Shown here: piece after piece, positions 42,593-52,673 of the stretch | How the letters are laid out: each line of letters opens with the position of its first letter | Numbering within the stretch: the first letter of the stretch is position 1 | Assembly (NCBI GenBank): GCA_029260735.1 | Contig: JAJDCR010000174.1 | Span: 1 to 52,825 of the forward strand | DNA from: Planctomycetota bacterium | Lineage (GTDB): Bacteria; Planctomycetota; Uabimicrobiia; Uabimicrobiales; Uabimicrobiaceae | DNA length: 52,825 nt | Reading direction: 5' to 3' | The notes under the pieces: generated by a model | The model's database searches: none | Told to the model about the DNA's origin: nothing | Seen by the model: the letters and a program-made list of their open reading frames with translations, nothing else | Made by a program: the position numbers and the translations under genes

Positions 42593-43813
42593 CTACCAAA
42601 TTTCAGTAATCGGCCGTTTATCATAGTTATTGTAAATGATCCGAGGAATCACCATAATTTTGAGGACTTCATTGGCTCCTTCCCCAATTCTCCCAAGAAG
42701 AGCATCGCGAAGATGTCTCTCAATACGAGATTCTTTCAAATACCCATAACCACCAGCTAGCTCAATAGCACGTTCACTCACGTAAACAGCCACTTCCGTC
42801 GACTTTACTTTAGCAATAGCAGCGTGACGAGCGATGTTGCTATGATTTTTGTAAAATCCGGCATTGTAAGAGAGCTCTCGGCTAGCAGCAATTTCTATTG
42901 CCATTTCGGAAAGCTCTTTTTTTGTATTATCCAGATCTTTAAGGAGCCTTCCAAAAAGTGCACGTTCATGAGAGTACTTTAGTAGCTTCTCATAAGCTCC
43001 TTGAGCAATTCCTACTGACCAAGCAGCAATTGTAATACGACCACCGTTAAGCATCTCCATAGCGTAGTTAAAGCCACGACCTTCTTCTCCCACTAAATTA
43101 CGTGCCGGAATTCGGTAGTTATCAAAAACCAGCTCGGCAGTGTTAGATCCTCTCACTCCCATTTTGTCTGTAATGGGATTTTGAGTAAACTCGCCTTCTC
43201 CTCCTTTGGTTACGATAAATGAACTGATTTGTCCACCTTCTTCATTAATTGCCATGATAAAAAAAACATCGGCGGAAAGAGCATTGGTAATCCAGAACTT
43301 AGAGCCATTGAGAACATATTCATTTTTCTGAGCATCATAACGATAAGAAGTTCGTAGGCTTTTGGCATCGCTACCACTTCCCGCTTCAGAAAGACCAAAG
43401 GAGGCTATTTTCCGAGCAGTAATTAGATCAGGAAGAAACTCTTTTTTTAGTTCATCATTAGCAAAACGACAGATTCCATCGCAAACAGTTCCATGAATGG
43501 CAACTCCTAAGGTGAAACCTGCATCTCCTTTAGAAAGAGTCTCTAAACCTGCGCAGTAATAAGAGAAATCTACTTCCAGTCCACCAAACTCCTCTGGATA
43601 AGGCATAGCAAAAAAACCTAGCTCCCCCAAAGCCTTAAAGTTCTCTTCCGAAAAAATCTCTTTGGTATCATTTTCCCAGGCCAAGGGAGCAACTTTTTGA
43701 CTGACAAAAGTCCCTAAGGAATTCTTAAGAAAATCAATATTTTCTTGAAAGTCAGGCTCTTTGCGATGCATTTTATAAAGAACATCTTCCTGTTCAGGAG
43801 TAAAAAAACTCAT
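42593..43813 (-). CDS. Acyl-CoA dehydrogenase
   Basis: 406 residues, normal ACAD length. Motifs: FGLSEAGSGSDA, GSKFWITNA, DKMGVRGSNTAEL, GGRITIAAWSVG, LAGGYGYLKESRIERHLRD, and the catalytic-region GEGANEVLK with the base Glu in the usual position for short/medium-chain enzymes. FAD-dependent alpha-beta desaturation of an acyl-CoA. It is distinct from the longer ACAD in the terpenoid-like cluster. AAGGAAA is about 8 nt before ATG. Confidence 0.93.
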   Translation of the reverse strand: MSFFTPEQEDVLYKMHRKEPDFQENIDFLKNSLGTFVSQKVAPLAWENDTKEIFSEENFKALGELGFFAMPYPEEFGGLEVDFSYYCAGLETLSKGDAGFTLGVAIHGTVCDGICRFANDELKKEFLPDLITARKIASFGLSEAGSGSDAKSLRTSYRYDAQKNEYVLNGSKFWITNALSADVFFIMAINEEGGQISSFIVTKGGEGEFTQNPITDKMGVRGSNTAELVFDNYRIPARNLVGEEGRGFNYAMEMLNGGRITIAAWSVGIAQGAYEKLLKYSHERALFGRLLKDLDNTKKELSEMAIEIAASRELSYNAGFYKNHSNIARHAAIAKVKSTEVAVYVSERAIELAGGYGYLKESRIERHLRDALLGRIGEGANEVLKIMVIPRIIYNNYDKRPITEIW

Positions 43814-43914
43814 TTTATTTTATTTCCTTTCCATTGCAGTGAGATAAGTCTCACTATCTTAAAATAGGTTCCCTGAAAAATCTTTTTCACGACAAAACTA
43901 TTCTTGTTACAAAA

Positions 43915-46900
43915 CTATTCAGGTAACCGGGCAAAGCCTCCTCCTCCTGGAGTATAAATATTAATCATTTCTCCCGGCTGCACAAGCAAGGATACTTTTC
44001 CAGGAAGAGCTTTCTCAAATCCGAAAATATCTGTAATTGTATTACGCCCGTTCTTTCCCCACTCTCCTCCTTTGAGACCATAAGGAGGAACAAGTCTTCT
44101 TTCAGAAAGAATCGAGACCTGGCGCTCTTCGAGAAAACGAAGACGCCGAATAACACCATTGCCGCCACAGTAGTATCCTTTTCCCCCCGATCCTCGGCGA
44201 ATAGAGAATTCTTCTAAGCGAACTTCGGGATAACGATGTTCTAAAATTTCAGGGTCGGTAATGCGGGTATTGGTCATATTACTATGAACAGCATCTTCTC
44301 CTTTCGCAAAAGGAGTTGCTCCCACTCCTCCGCAAATGGTCTCGTAGTAGCCAAAACTATTATTGCCTTCTTGCCCAAAAGTCAAGTTATTCATCGTTCC
44401 CTGACTAGCGGCCATCACCTCCAAAGCTCCGTAGAGAACATCCACTACTCGCTGCGAGGTTTCAACATTTCCTCCGACCACGGCGGCAGGAAATTTAGGG
44501 TGCAGAAGACAACCTTCGGGAATATGAATTTCTAAAGGATCTAAGCACCCATGATTTAAAGGGATATCACTATCTATTAAAGTACGAAAAACATAAAGGA
44601 CAGCAGCCTTTGTTATCGAAGCAGGAGCATTTAAATTACCAGGTAGTTGAGGAGAAGTTCCCGTAAAGTCAATTTTTGCTCGGTGGCTGTGAGGAGAGTT
44701 CTCTCCTTTTTCTATGACTATTTTGACCTGGATTTGGGCCCCTTCATCCAAATAGTCGATAAACTCTTTTACAACAACTGGTTTGTCTTCCAGAAGTTTC
44801 CCTAAGGCTTGCCGTGTCATCATAGCAGCATTTTCTTGGATGTGTCCCATGTAAGCCTGGACAACATCTAAACCATGCAGAGAAATGGCTCCTAAAAGTT
44901 CTTTTCGCCCTGTATAGTTAGCAGCAATTTGAGCATCTAAGTCAGAGAGCCTTTCATCTAAATTGCGAGCAGGAAAAGCGCCTTGAGAAAAAACTGATTT
45001 AACCTTTGATTCTTCAAAGCTACCTTGCGAGACAATTTTTAAATTAGCTAAAAGAACCCCTTCTTCGGCCAAGGAGTGAGAAAATGGAGGCATAGAGCCA
45101 GGAGTAATTCCTCCGACATCAGAGTGATGCCCCCGACTGGCCACAATAAATATTAATTTGGGTGGGTGCCCCTCACATTCTCGAAAAACAGGAGTAACCA
45201 CGGTTATATCGGGAAGATGAGAGCCTCCAGCAAAGGGATTATTTGTCGCATAGACATCATTAGGTCGCATTTCTTTTTGGTGTTGTTCTAAAACAGACCT
45301 AACACTTTCTCCCATTGCTCCCAGATGAACAGGGATATGAGGAGCATTTGCTACGAGATGCCCTTTATTATCAAAGATAGCACAGGAAAAATCAAGACGT
45401 TCTTTTATATTCGTCGAGTACGCTGTATTAACAAGCGTTGCTCCCATTTGATCTGCGATATTTTGAAAAAGATGATGAAAAATCTCTAGTCGAATAGGAT
45501 CTTTTTCTGTCCTAAAAGCTATTCTTTTTTGATTTAATCCCGAAAGAACTAAATGACCTCGGCTATTCATCTCTGCTTGAAACTGAGGCTCGATGACTAT
45601 TGTCGAATGATCTTCAATGATCAAAGCAGGACCCATAATTTTATGACCGGGCTTAATCTTGGAAAAAAGATAAACAGGAGTGAGACATGGTTCTCCTTGG
45701 AAATGCATATAGTGTGAAGACTCTTGCGCTTCTTCTATAGCCCAAGTTTTTTTTTCTAGAGCAAACTCTGGCTCGGTAGGTTTTTCTTGTTTTCCTCGAA
45801 CCTCCACTCGTATGCTAGTAATTTCGAGCTTTCGACCTTCTCTCAAAGAAATTCCATAGTGAGATTGATATTCTTCATAAAAAGATTCTTTCATCGTAGA
45901 GAAACTTCCCCAAGAAATAGTCTTAGAGCTTTGCGTCCCCGAAGGTCGGATGTCCAGATAGCGAGTTACTTCGATTTCAGCTTGGTCGCATTCTTTCTCA
46001 ACTTGCTGCTTTGGCTCCTCAAGAATTCGGATAAACTCTTGTTCTAAGTGAAAAAGAATTTCTTCAGAAAATTCTTTCAAAATAGACTTAGCAGCAGTTT
46101 TCACAACATCAGCCAAAGCGATCCCATAGGCAGAAAGAAGACTTCCTAAGGGATGAAGAAGAACCTTATTTATTTTTAAAGAACGAGCAATAGCACAAGC
46201 ATGCTGAGCTCCCGCACCGCCATAGCAAATTAAAACATAGTCGCTCAAATCAAACCCTCGAGCGACAGAAATCTCTTTGATCGCACCACCCATATTAGCA
46301 TTAGCGATTTCCAAAAACCCCTCGGCTAAATCAGCTGAGGAAAGTTCTTGGCCCGTAGAGGAAAAAACTTCATCTCTTAAACGAGAGAACTTTTCTTTGA
46401 CAATTTCTATATCTAAAGAAGCATTTCCCCCCACTCCAAAAACCTGAGGAAAGAAATCAGCTCTGATTTTTCCTAAAAACAAGTTAGCGTCGGTAAGAGT
46501 AAGCGGGCCTTCTTTACCATAGCAAGCAGGACCTGGATTAGCTCCCGCACTACTAGGACCAACGCTCATTTTTTCTCCATCAAAACCTAGGATGGACCCT
46601 CCTCCTGCTGCGACTGTCACTATATGCAACATATCTGTTTGCAGAGGAATCCCATTTACTTTTGTTTCGTAGATTTTTTCATGCTTCCCATCAAAACGAG
46701 AAACGTCCGTACTCGTTCCCCCCATATCAAAGCCAATCGCTTTTTTAAAGCCCAGCATTTGAGCAATATGAGAAAAAGCAATCACTCCTCCTGCTGGCCC
46801 TGACAAAATAGCTCCACTACCCGAAAAAAAATCCGCCGATGTTAGGCCGCCACTAGACTGCATAAACTTAAGGGAAACTCCTTGGGCTTCTTTAGTGACC

Positions 46901-47634
46901 CCTTGAACATATTTTTTCAAAACGGGAGTCAAGTAAGCATCGACAACTGTTGTTTGTCCTCTCGGAACTAATTTAATAAGAGGACTCAAAGTAGAGGAAC
47001 AGCTTATATGGATAAAACCTAACTCTTGGGCCCATAAAGCTATTTTTTGTTCATGAAGAGGATTAATCCAAGAATGCATTAGAGCAACAGCTAAAGATTG
47101 TATTCCTTGGCTCAGAATTTCTTTTAATTGAGATTTAACTTTTTCTTCGCAAATAGATTCTACTATTTTTCCTGCGGAATCTAAGCGTTCCTGTACTTCA
47201 ACAACTTTTTTGTAAAGTACTTCTGTTTTTTTGACGGGGAGCTGAAAAATATGAGGCCTGTCTTGGTTCCCAATGGCAAGGATATCTCCAAATCCTTTGC
47301 TTGTAATAAAGCAGACATCGGCCCCTTTTCTTTCTAAGAGAGCATTTGTCGCTACAGTGGACCCTAGTTTCAAAAAGGCCACTTCTTCGGGATTCAGTTC
47401 TCTTTTAATAAGAGGTTTAATAAGAGGTTTTGTAAGAGATCCCGCAAGAGATTTAGATGCAGTAAGAGGCTCGTTAGTGCGTGCTAAAATACGACGCACC
47501 CCCTCTATCGAAGAGTTAGGATAATCGGGAGATTCGGAGAGTAGTTTTGTTGTGACGATTCGACCTTCTGGGCTGAACCCCACCACATCGGTAAAGGTTC
47601 CTCCTCGGTCTACGGAAAAGCTCCACTTGCTCAT
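43915..47634 (-). CDS. 5-oxoprolinase / hydantoinase, fused A and B domains
   Basis: 1239 residues, the length of single-chain eukaryote-like 5-oxoprolinases. The N-terminal half is HyuA-like with ATP-site DRGGTFTDVVG (residues 8-18), SGPAGGVIAF, FDMGGTSTDVSR and CYGGAGAQHAC. The C-terminal half from about residue 690 is HyuB-like (NPFAGGSHLPDITVV, SRGHHSDVGG, RRGSGGKGYYCGGNG). It hydrolyses 5-oxoproline or a related cyclic amide with ATP. AAGGTAAATT precedes ATG. It starts 8 bp downstream of a kinase gene on the same strand. Confidence 0.93.
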   Translation of the reverse strand: MSKWSFSVDRGGTFTDVVGFSPEGRIVTTKLLSESPDYPNSSIEGVRRILARTNEPLTASKSLAGSLTKPLIKPLIKRELNPEEVAFLKLGSTVATNALLERKGADVCFITSKGFGDILAIGNQDRPHIFQLPVKKTEVLYKKVVEVQERLDSAGKIVESICEEKVKSQLKEILSQGIQSLAVALMHSWINPLHEQKIALWAQELGFIHISCSSTLSPLIKLVPRGQTTVVDAYLTPVLKKYVQGVTKEAQGVSLKFMQSSGGLTSADFFSGSGAILSGPAGGVIAFSHIAQMLGFKKAIGFDMGGTSTDVSRFDGKHEKIYETKVNGIPLQTDMLHIVTVAAGGGSILGFDGEKMSVGPSSAGANPGPACYGKEGPLTLTDANLFLGKIRADFFPQVFGVGGNASLDIEIVKEKFSRLRDEVFSSTGQELSSADLAEGFLEIANANMGGAIKEISVARGFDLSDYVLICYGGAGAQHACAIARSLKINKVLLHPLGSLLSAYGIALADVVKTAAKSILKEFSEEILFHLEQEFIRILEEPKQQVEKECDQAEIEVTRYLDIRPSGTQSSKTISWGSFSTMKESFYEEYQSHYGISLREGRKLEITSIRVEVRGKQEKPTEPEFALEKKTWAIEEAQESSHYMHFQGEPCLTPVYLFSKIKPGHKIMGPALIIEDHSTIVIEPQFQAEMNSRGHLVLSGLNQKRIAFRTEKDPIRLEIFHHLFQNIADQMGATLVNTAYSTNIKERLDFSCAIFDNKGHLVANAPHIPVHLGAMGESVRSVLEQHQKEMRPNDVYATNNPFAGGSHLPDITVVTPVFRECEGHPPKLIFIVASRGHHSDVGGITPGSMPPFSHSLAEEGVLLANLKIVSQGSFEESKVKSVFSQGAFPARNLDERLSDLDAQIAANYTGRKELLGAISLHGLDVVQAYMGHIQENAAMMTRQALGKLLEDKPVVVKEFIDYLDEGAQIQVKIVIEKGENSPHSHRAKIDFTGTSPQLPGNLNAPASITKAAVLYVFRTLIDSDIPLNHGCLDPLEIHIPEGCLLHPKFPAAVVGGNVETSQRVVDVLYGALEVMAASQGTMNNLTFGQEGNNSFGYYETICGGVGATPFAKGEDAVHSNMTNTRITDPEILEHRYPEVRLEEFSIRRGSGGKGYYCGGNGVIRRLRFLEERQVSILSERRLVPPYGLKGGEWGKNGRNTITDIFGFEKALPGKVSLLVQPGEMINIYTPGGGGFARLPE

Positions 47635-47642
47635 AATTTACC

Positions 47643-49562
47643 TTATAGTCCAGTAATGCTGCTAAAAATCTTCTTCATGCAGCCTTCATGGAATTCTTGA
47701 GCAAACTTAACTTTCTTTTCCCAATAGTCGATCTCTGTCGGGGTGGTAAAGAAAGGAGGTTTTTTGTATACAGGCACTTCCTTTAGTTCCAGAGCATGGG
47801 CAAAAAGAATCTGATCCATTTTTTCATGAACTTGATCAATGTTCATTCTTTTTTCAGGATCAATTTCCATCATTTCGTAGATTAAATCGCTCATAGCATC
47901 CACAACTGGCTTGCCGGAAATAAAATCAGAAACCCGTGGTTTATTAGGATTAATAATTTTTTGAGCTATTTCTTGAACCGAAGCTCCATCAACAGGTTTT
48001 TGTCCTGTCATCACCTTAAACATCACCGAGGCTAGTTGGTAAACATCACATTTGGTCGTAAGAATTTTCTTCGTATCCAGCTGCTCTGGAGCAACAAAAT
48101 AGATCGATCCTTGGAAACGATCTAAAGCCGCGTTTTCTTTTGCTGTCAGAGGAAGGTAGTGACCTTTTATTTCATCGGATCTCTGGTTCTCTTTTTTTTG
48201 CAGCTCTCTTAAGTCAAGCTCCATATTTTCAATTTTAGTAATGATATTATCGTCGTCTTCGAGGCTTTGTTTCTTTAATTTTTCTAAGCGACCTTCGAGC
48301 TGTTCACGTTCTCTACTTGCTCTTAAAAATTCTTGGTCGAGCACTCTGAGCAAACGTATATCTTGTTCGTTTAGCTCAGAATCTTTATTATCGACAGTGA
48401 TAGAAAGCCCAAAATCAGACAGTTTAGGAATTCCATCTTTACCCAGAAGGACATTGCCAGGTTTCAAGTCGCGGTGAATAATACCTTTTTGCTGGAGTTT
48501 CTGAAGAGTCTGCACCATCCCATACATCATGGCAAAAGATACCGTAGTAGGTAACTTACTGTCGGGAAAACTCTGGCAAAGCTTTTCGGTATCTCCTTGC
48601 GGAGCGAACTCCAAAATTAAATAGTAGCCTAGGCGATGATGGTTGTCGTCTTTGGTAAAAACACGACCATGTTGAAGCGAGCCGATAATGGTAGGACAAG
48701 GATCCGGGTCTTCAGAAATACGAGAAAGAAGAGCCGCCTCTTGGATTAAAGCCTCCTCGTATCCTTCAAAAGCGACTTTTACGACAAATTCTGTTCCCTT
48801 TGGAATATCAACGTAGGCACTTCTGTCCACACCATCAGGGCCTTTAACTACTCTTAAATGATCGATAAATTTTTGCCTAGCCCAATAATTTTCTGTTCTC
48901 AAAGATAGAAAAGTTGGCTCATTTTTAGCCTTTAGTTTTAGAATAGCCCCCATTCCACCGCGATCCAGTTCCGTGATTTCATAATCACCCTTAAAGAATT
49001 CTTTGATCTTGGTTATATTGTCTTGGGCCTTATCATTGCGCTCAAATTTTTCTAAAAAGAAAGTGAAACTTTCATCAAATCCAAAGGGGCGAGAGTCGTC
49101 TTCATTTTGAGTATAGTGCTCGCCTTCTTTGAGCTGAAAATCTTCTAAAAACTTATCCCAACCCATGACTTGAGGCTGATTATCAAAGTCAACAGTTACT
49201 GCAACTGTTTCTTCCATTTCCTCTGGTTCTCTTTCTTCAAAAATAGCTTTTTCGAGAGTTTCTTTTCTCTTTTTAAGAGCATCGCGTAGAGTCCGACGAA
49301 ATTCGCTAAAGTAGCGTAAAACATTAGCTGACTCTAAATCTATTTCCACAATCATCATACTAGGATTGGTGGTTTGCTTTAAAAGCCAGCATTCGTGCTT
49401 AAAATTATGTTCCAAGTGCCCAATGATATCATGCTCATATTCTCGGGGAAAGCAAACCTTGCGCTTTTTTTTGGTCAGATTAGGACCAATGTAGGTGGTG
49501 CGCAAAAGTTCTTTCTCCAAGTTTGTCTTGAGAGATTCAAAGGATAGGAGGATTTCTTCCAT
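47643..49562 (-). CDS. Atypical Ser/Thr kinase with coiled coil in activation segment
   Basis: 639 residues. A ~195-residue N-terminal region without known domain precedes the kinase. G-loop RGGMGAI (201-207) and VVKVA lysine K262 are 55 residues apart instead of ~17. HRDLKPGN (363-370) and DFG (383-385) are canonical, but APE (491-493) comes 106 residues after DFG instead of ~25; the extra ~80 residues are a charged heptad-rich coiled coil (EFLRASREREQLEGRLEKL and following). No membrane helix. Its stop lies 8 bp before the oxoprolinase start. Catalytic residues are kept, so it is probably active. Confidence 0.88.
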   Translation of the reverse strand: MEEILLSFESLKTNLEKELLRTTYIGPNLTKKKRKVCFPREYEHDIIGHLEHNFKHECWLLKQTTNPSMMIVEIDLESANVLRYFSEFRRTLRDALKKRKETLEKAIFEEREPEEMEETVAVTVDFDNQPQVMGWDKFLEDFQLKEGEHYTQNEDDSRPFGFDESFTFFLEKFERNDKAQDNITKIKEFFKGDYEITELDRGGMGAILKLKAKNEPTFLSLRTENYWARQKFIDHLRVVKGPDGVDRSAYVDIPKGTEFVVKVAFEGYEEALIQEAALLSRISEDPDPCPTIIGSLQHGRVFTKDDNHHRLGYYLILEFAPQGDTEKLCQSFPDSKLPTTVSFAMMYGMVQTLQKLQQKGIIHRDLKPGNVLLGKDGIPKLSDFGLSITVDNKDSELNEQDIRLLRVLDQEFLRASREREQLEGRLEKLKKQSLEDDDNIITKIENMELDLRELQKKENQRSDEIKGHYLPLTAKENAALDRFQGSIYFVAPEQLDTKKILTTKCDVYQLASVMFKVMTGQKPVDGASVQEIAQKIINPNKPRVSDFISGKPVVDAMSDLIYEMMEIDPEKRMNIDQVHEKMDQILFAHALELKEVPVYKKPPFFTTPTEIDYWEKKVKFAQEFHEGCMKKIFSSITGL

Positions 49563-49696
49563 GGGACTCTTTCTCTACTCAGTAATTGCTCTTTACCCAA
49601 TTTATTGACAGGAAAATTCTATCACAAGGAAAGTCTATTGTCAATGGAATCTGAGCTAGGTGGATTTTAGGGACTAGGATGTTTCTCCAAGCACCT

Positions 49697-50716
49697 TTAG
49701 GAGGGAGTCAAAATTTCTGATTTTTTATCTAAACTGGTGTTTTCTATATTTTCTTGGAGAACATGTCCAAAGGTTCCCGCAAACAGAAAAGACAAAGTAC
49801 AAAAAAAGAAACCTAGCTTTGAGATAGCCCAACCAAAAATTACAGAAGTTGTCCACTCTGCAATTAACAAATGGGCAAACAGAGCCAAAGAAAAAAGAAA
49901 GGGGCCTCCTTCTCCTTTGTTTTTTTCAACCAAATAAGTCGCTATCATCCCAAGAGAAAAGGCCGTGATATATTGATAAAAAAATACCACCGTAAAAGAG
50001 CTTAGAGCTATTGACAAGGAGACTACTCCGCCCCAAAAAATTCTTTTCTCAGGAGTAGCTAGCTTCTCAAAAAAAGATTTTTCCTTCTCTTCAGAAAGAA
50101 GAACATAACTCGTTGAAATATTTTCTCTTTCTCCCATCAGAACCTTTTTCATCTCGTATTCATCTTTTGTTTCACCCAGAGTTTTTAGCTTAGGCCACGA
50201 TTTTTGACTCGAGTTCTCCTTCTTCTGACGAGTCTGGCGCCAATAGTAAAAAACTCCCCCGGGAAAAGCGAGACAAAGAGCAATTACAGTAAAAAAACGG
50301 AGAATGTCCACAACAAATATAAATAAAACTATAGCCATTGCGCTCCAGGCATAGAGTTGTCCTAAGCGATCTTCCTGAACGCGGTCAATCATACGCTGGG
50401 AAAAATTTTGGCTCTCGCGCAATTCTTCTTGGAGTTCTCCGTGCCGTTTTTTCTTCCAATCCTCTTCTTCCGAAGTACTTTCCAATCTTTTCTCTAAGTT
50501 CAAAACTTCCTTTGAATCAGGGAAAGGCTCCCCTTTTTCTCTATTTACTTTAATTTCATCAAAAACTTCTCTATATTGCCCAATAGTTATAAAATGATTG
50601 GAGAGAAGAGATTCAATCGGAAAGGATTTCCAACTTTCCACCGAGTCTTCAGAAAGATATCCTTTTTCCATCGCGAGCAGGTAAAAAGCTTCTGTTTCTT
50701 TCGCAGTTAAAAACAT
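49697..50716 (-). CDS. Uncharacterised multi-pass membrane protein
   Basis: About 339 residues from ATG 50716; a farther start would overlap the upstream PEP-CTERM gene. The N-terminal ~110 residues are soluble and helical (ETEAFYLLAMEKGYLSEDSV, like the short N-domain of some kinases, then a Glu/Lys coiled coil). Membrane segments lie near residues 122-165 and 225-325. No catalytic motif recognised. Same direction as the kinase gene downstream, 134 bp away. Confidence 0.65.
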   Translation of the reverse strand: MFLTAKETEAFYLLAMEKGYLSEDSVESWKSFPIESLLSNHFITIGQYREVFDEIKVNREKGEPFPDSKEVLNLEKRLESTSEEEDWKKKRHGELQEELRESQNFSQRMIDRVQEDRLGQLYAWSAMAIVLFIFVVDILRFFTVIALCLAFPGGVFYYWRQTRQKKENSSQKSWPKLKTLGETKDEYEMKKVLMGERENISTSYVLLSEEKEKSFFEKLATPEKRIFWGGVVSLSIALSSFTVVFFYQYITAFSLGMIATYLVEKNKGEGGPFLFSLALFAHLLIAEWTTSVIFGWAISKLGFFFCTLSFLFAGTFGHVLQENIENTSLDKKSEILTPS

Positions 50717-50738
50717 GATAACACCAAATAAACTAAGA

Positions 50739-51512
50739 TTAGGGGCGAACTCGAACAATAACAAGTAGTGTCATCACAAATAACAAAAAACTACTAGGCT
50801 CAGGAACAGCCGGAGAAGAAAATAACTGATTTACTTCGCCATCAGAAAGAGCTCGGTTATATATAGCAACTTCGTCAATGAGTCCATTAAAAAACTGCGA
50901 CGGATTTCCTAGTGAACCAATAGTAAGAGGAGTGGTGTTATCTCTAATTGTTGTGACAGTACTTCCCGTAATAGCAGGAGTAACTTCCACACCATCAAAG
51001 TACATTTTGATTACAGACCCGTCCCAGGTGCCAGCAAGATGATGCCATTGTCCTACGCCAAAAGGGGTTTCAAATTTACCGTTTATAGTGGTACTGGCAT
51101 CTTCCACGACAAAAAACCGTTGGTTCTCAGGAAAAACATCAAACTCAAGTAAGTAGGATATACCATTGAGACCATCGTTGTTAGTGTCAAATTTAGAAAC
51201 GATAGTCATATCAGTGTTAGTTACATTCAGGTTTACCCAAGCGCTTAAGGTCAAACCTGTCATTGAGGGCCCATCTAAAAGAGGAGAGTCAGCAATGACA
51301 ATATTATTGCTGCCATTAAAGCTAAAGGCTTGCCCCGAAATTCCCTGGGCAAAGCTTGCACCATTAAAAACTCCGTGAAGGTTGTTTCCAGAACTATCGT
51401 TGGCAGTACTATCATCTCCAGACCAATATCCGACTAAACCATTCGTTACAGGTATACCATTGACAGTTCCGGTAAGGAAAAGTACTATTATAATTAAAAT
51501 ATAGTTTTTCAC
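50739..51512 (-). CDS. LamG-domain PEP-CTERM surface protein
   Basis: 257 residues. Signal peptide (ILIIIVLFLTGTVNG), a concanavalin/LamG domain (residues ~22-225; GLVGYWSGDDSTANDSSGNN, FNGSNNIVI, WHHLAGTWDGSVIKMYFDG, FNGLIDEVAIYNRALS) and a C-terminal sorting signal VPEPSSFLLF, hydrophobic helix, RVRP. Likely exported, processed by an exosortase and able to bind glycans. GTG start with GGGGATAGCT upstream. Confidence 0.92.
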   Translation of the reverse strand: MKNYILIIIVLFLTGTVNGIPVTNGLVGYWSGDDSTANDSSGNNLHGVFNGASFAQGISGQAFSFNGSNNIVIADSPLLDGPSMTGLTLSAWVNLNVTNTDMTIVSKFDTNNDGLNGISYLLEFDVFPENQRFFVVEDASTTINGKFETPFGVGQWHHLAGTWDGSVIKMYFDGVEVTPAITGSTVTTIRDNTTPLTIGSLGNPSQFFNGLIDEVAIYNRALSDGEVNQLFSSPAVPEPSSFLLFVMTLLVIVRVRP

Positions 51513-51632
51513 AGCTATCCCCTGAAAAATTCAGAACTATAATGAAGTTGAAAAGTTTATTTATTCTACAATAATGAGTGAAAAAATACAAGATAGATGT
51601 AATGGGGTCAATTACCGCGAAAGGGTTTTTCT

Positions 51633-52256
51633 ATGAGATGCCTACTTCTTTTATTGTTGGTTTCCGTTTTGCCTGGGTGCTACACTGTTCAAGGAGGATT
51701 TACAAATGAAGGAACCCCTCAGCAAGCGGGAAAGGTTGCTGTTCCTCTTTTTCAAGGGGATCAAGATGCAATCACAGATCGTTTTATCAGTGGGCTTATT
51801 CAAAACGGATACAATGTGATAGAGCGATCTTATTTAGAACAATTGCTACAAGAGGTAAAATTAACCCACACTTCGGATTTTTTTGATGATGAGTCGGCAG
51901 TGGAGCTAGGAAAACTAGCCCATGCAGATACAATAATTGTGGGAATTTACCAAGAAAAGAAAAAAAACTACCAAAGAAAAAAAGTCACAAAGACGTGGAA
52001 CCCAGACAAACCAGTGGGACGGTATGATAAAAAACAGGGTAAGAGGGTTACTCAATACGGAGGATATGACAAAGTAGAAACTCCGTACTCCCGTGAAAGA
52101 CTAGAGGGTAGAGATTTAAGCATCAGAGCAATCCGAGTAAAAGATGGAATTATTATTTTTTCGGTTAATATTTCGGGGAAAAGGAAGGGAAATGCTCAAT
52201 CGATGACCGACGAAGCGATTAAATTTATTGCCCAAGAAAACAGCAAGCATAAGTAA
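51633..52256 (+). CDS. CsgG-like outer-membrane lipoprotein
   Basis: 207 residues. Lipoprotein signal LLLLLLVSVLPGC (lipid Cys16), then KVAVPLFQGDQDAITDRF and GYNVIERSYLEQLLQEVKL, the start of the CsgG/TolB-N-like fold, DTIIVGIYQ, and later IRAIRVKDGIIIFSVNISGK. A Lys/Tyr-rich insert (residues ~112-155) is unusual. CsgG homologues form secretion channels, but this one is shorter (~207 against ~270), so pore formation is uncertain. AAAGGG precedes ATG. Confidence 0.72.
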   Translation: MRCLLLLLLVSVLPGCYTVQGGFTNEGTPQQAGKVAVPLFQGDQDAITDRFISGLIQNGYNVIERSYLEQLLQEVKLTHTSDFFDDESAVELGKLAHADTIIVGIYQEKKKNYQRKKVTKTWNPDKPVGRYDKKQGKRVTQYGGYDKVETPYSRERLEGRDLSIRAIRVKDGIIIFSVNISGKRKGNAQSMTDEAIKFIAQENSKHK

Positions 52257-52345
52257 AGCACGAATACCTTAAGATGTACTACAGGCTTCTCACACACGGA
52301 AACAAAAAAGGGCTAAAGGATAGAAAAAATAAGAAGAAAAAACAG

Positions 52346-52673
52346 GCATTTGGATTTGCATATTTTTAAGGTGCAGTGAAAAAAGTGCGCCTTAAAGCTG
52401 AAGAAAGAAAAGAATTTCACGCAAAGACGCAAAGACGCCAAGGAGAAAAAGAATCCAGGCAAGAGATGAACATAAAGATTTTTTAGATCTTCCTTTGCTT
52501 TTCTTTGCGCCTTTGCGTGAGATTCTTTTCTACTCAAAATCCACCGTGGAGGGGAAAAAAATACAAAGACTACAGCTTAACTTAATGCTATTGTTGTCTG
52601 GCACGACTAAATCTTATAAAATATGGACCTAGATTAAATGCATGTTTTTCAGGTATCGTATAAATAGTGCGTA
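52346..52673 (-). repeat. Dispersed repeat, copy B (328 bp, inverted)
   Basis: Reverse complement of 16525-16859 with few differences; one 8-bp GTCTTTGC unit is missing and some bases are changed. The boundaries are sharp at GCATTTGG on one side and TGCGTA on the other. It lies 90 bp after the CsgG-like gene. Confidence 0.9.
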
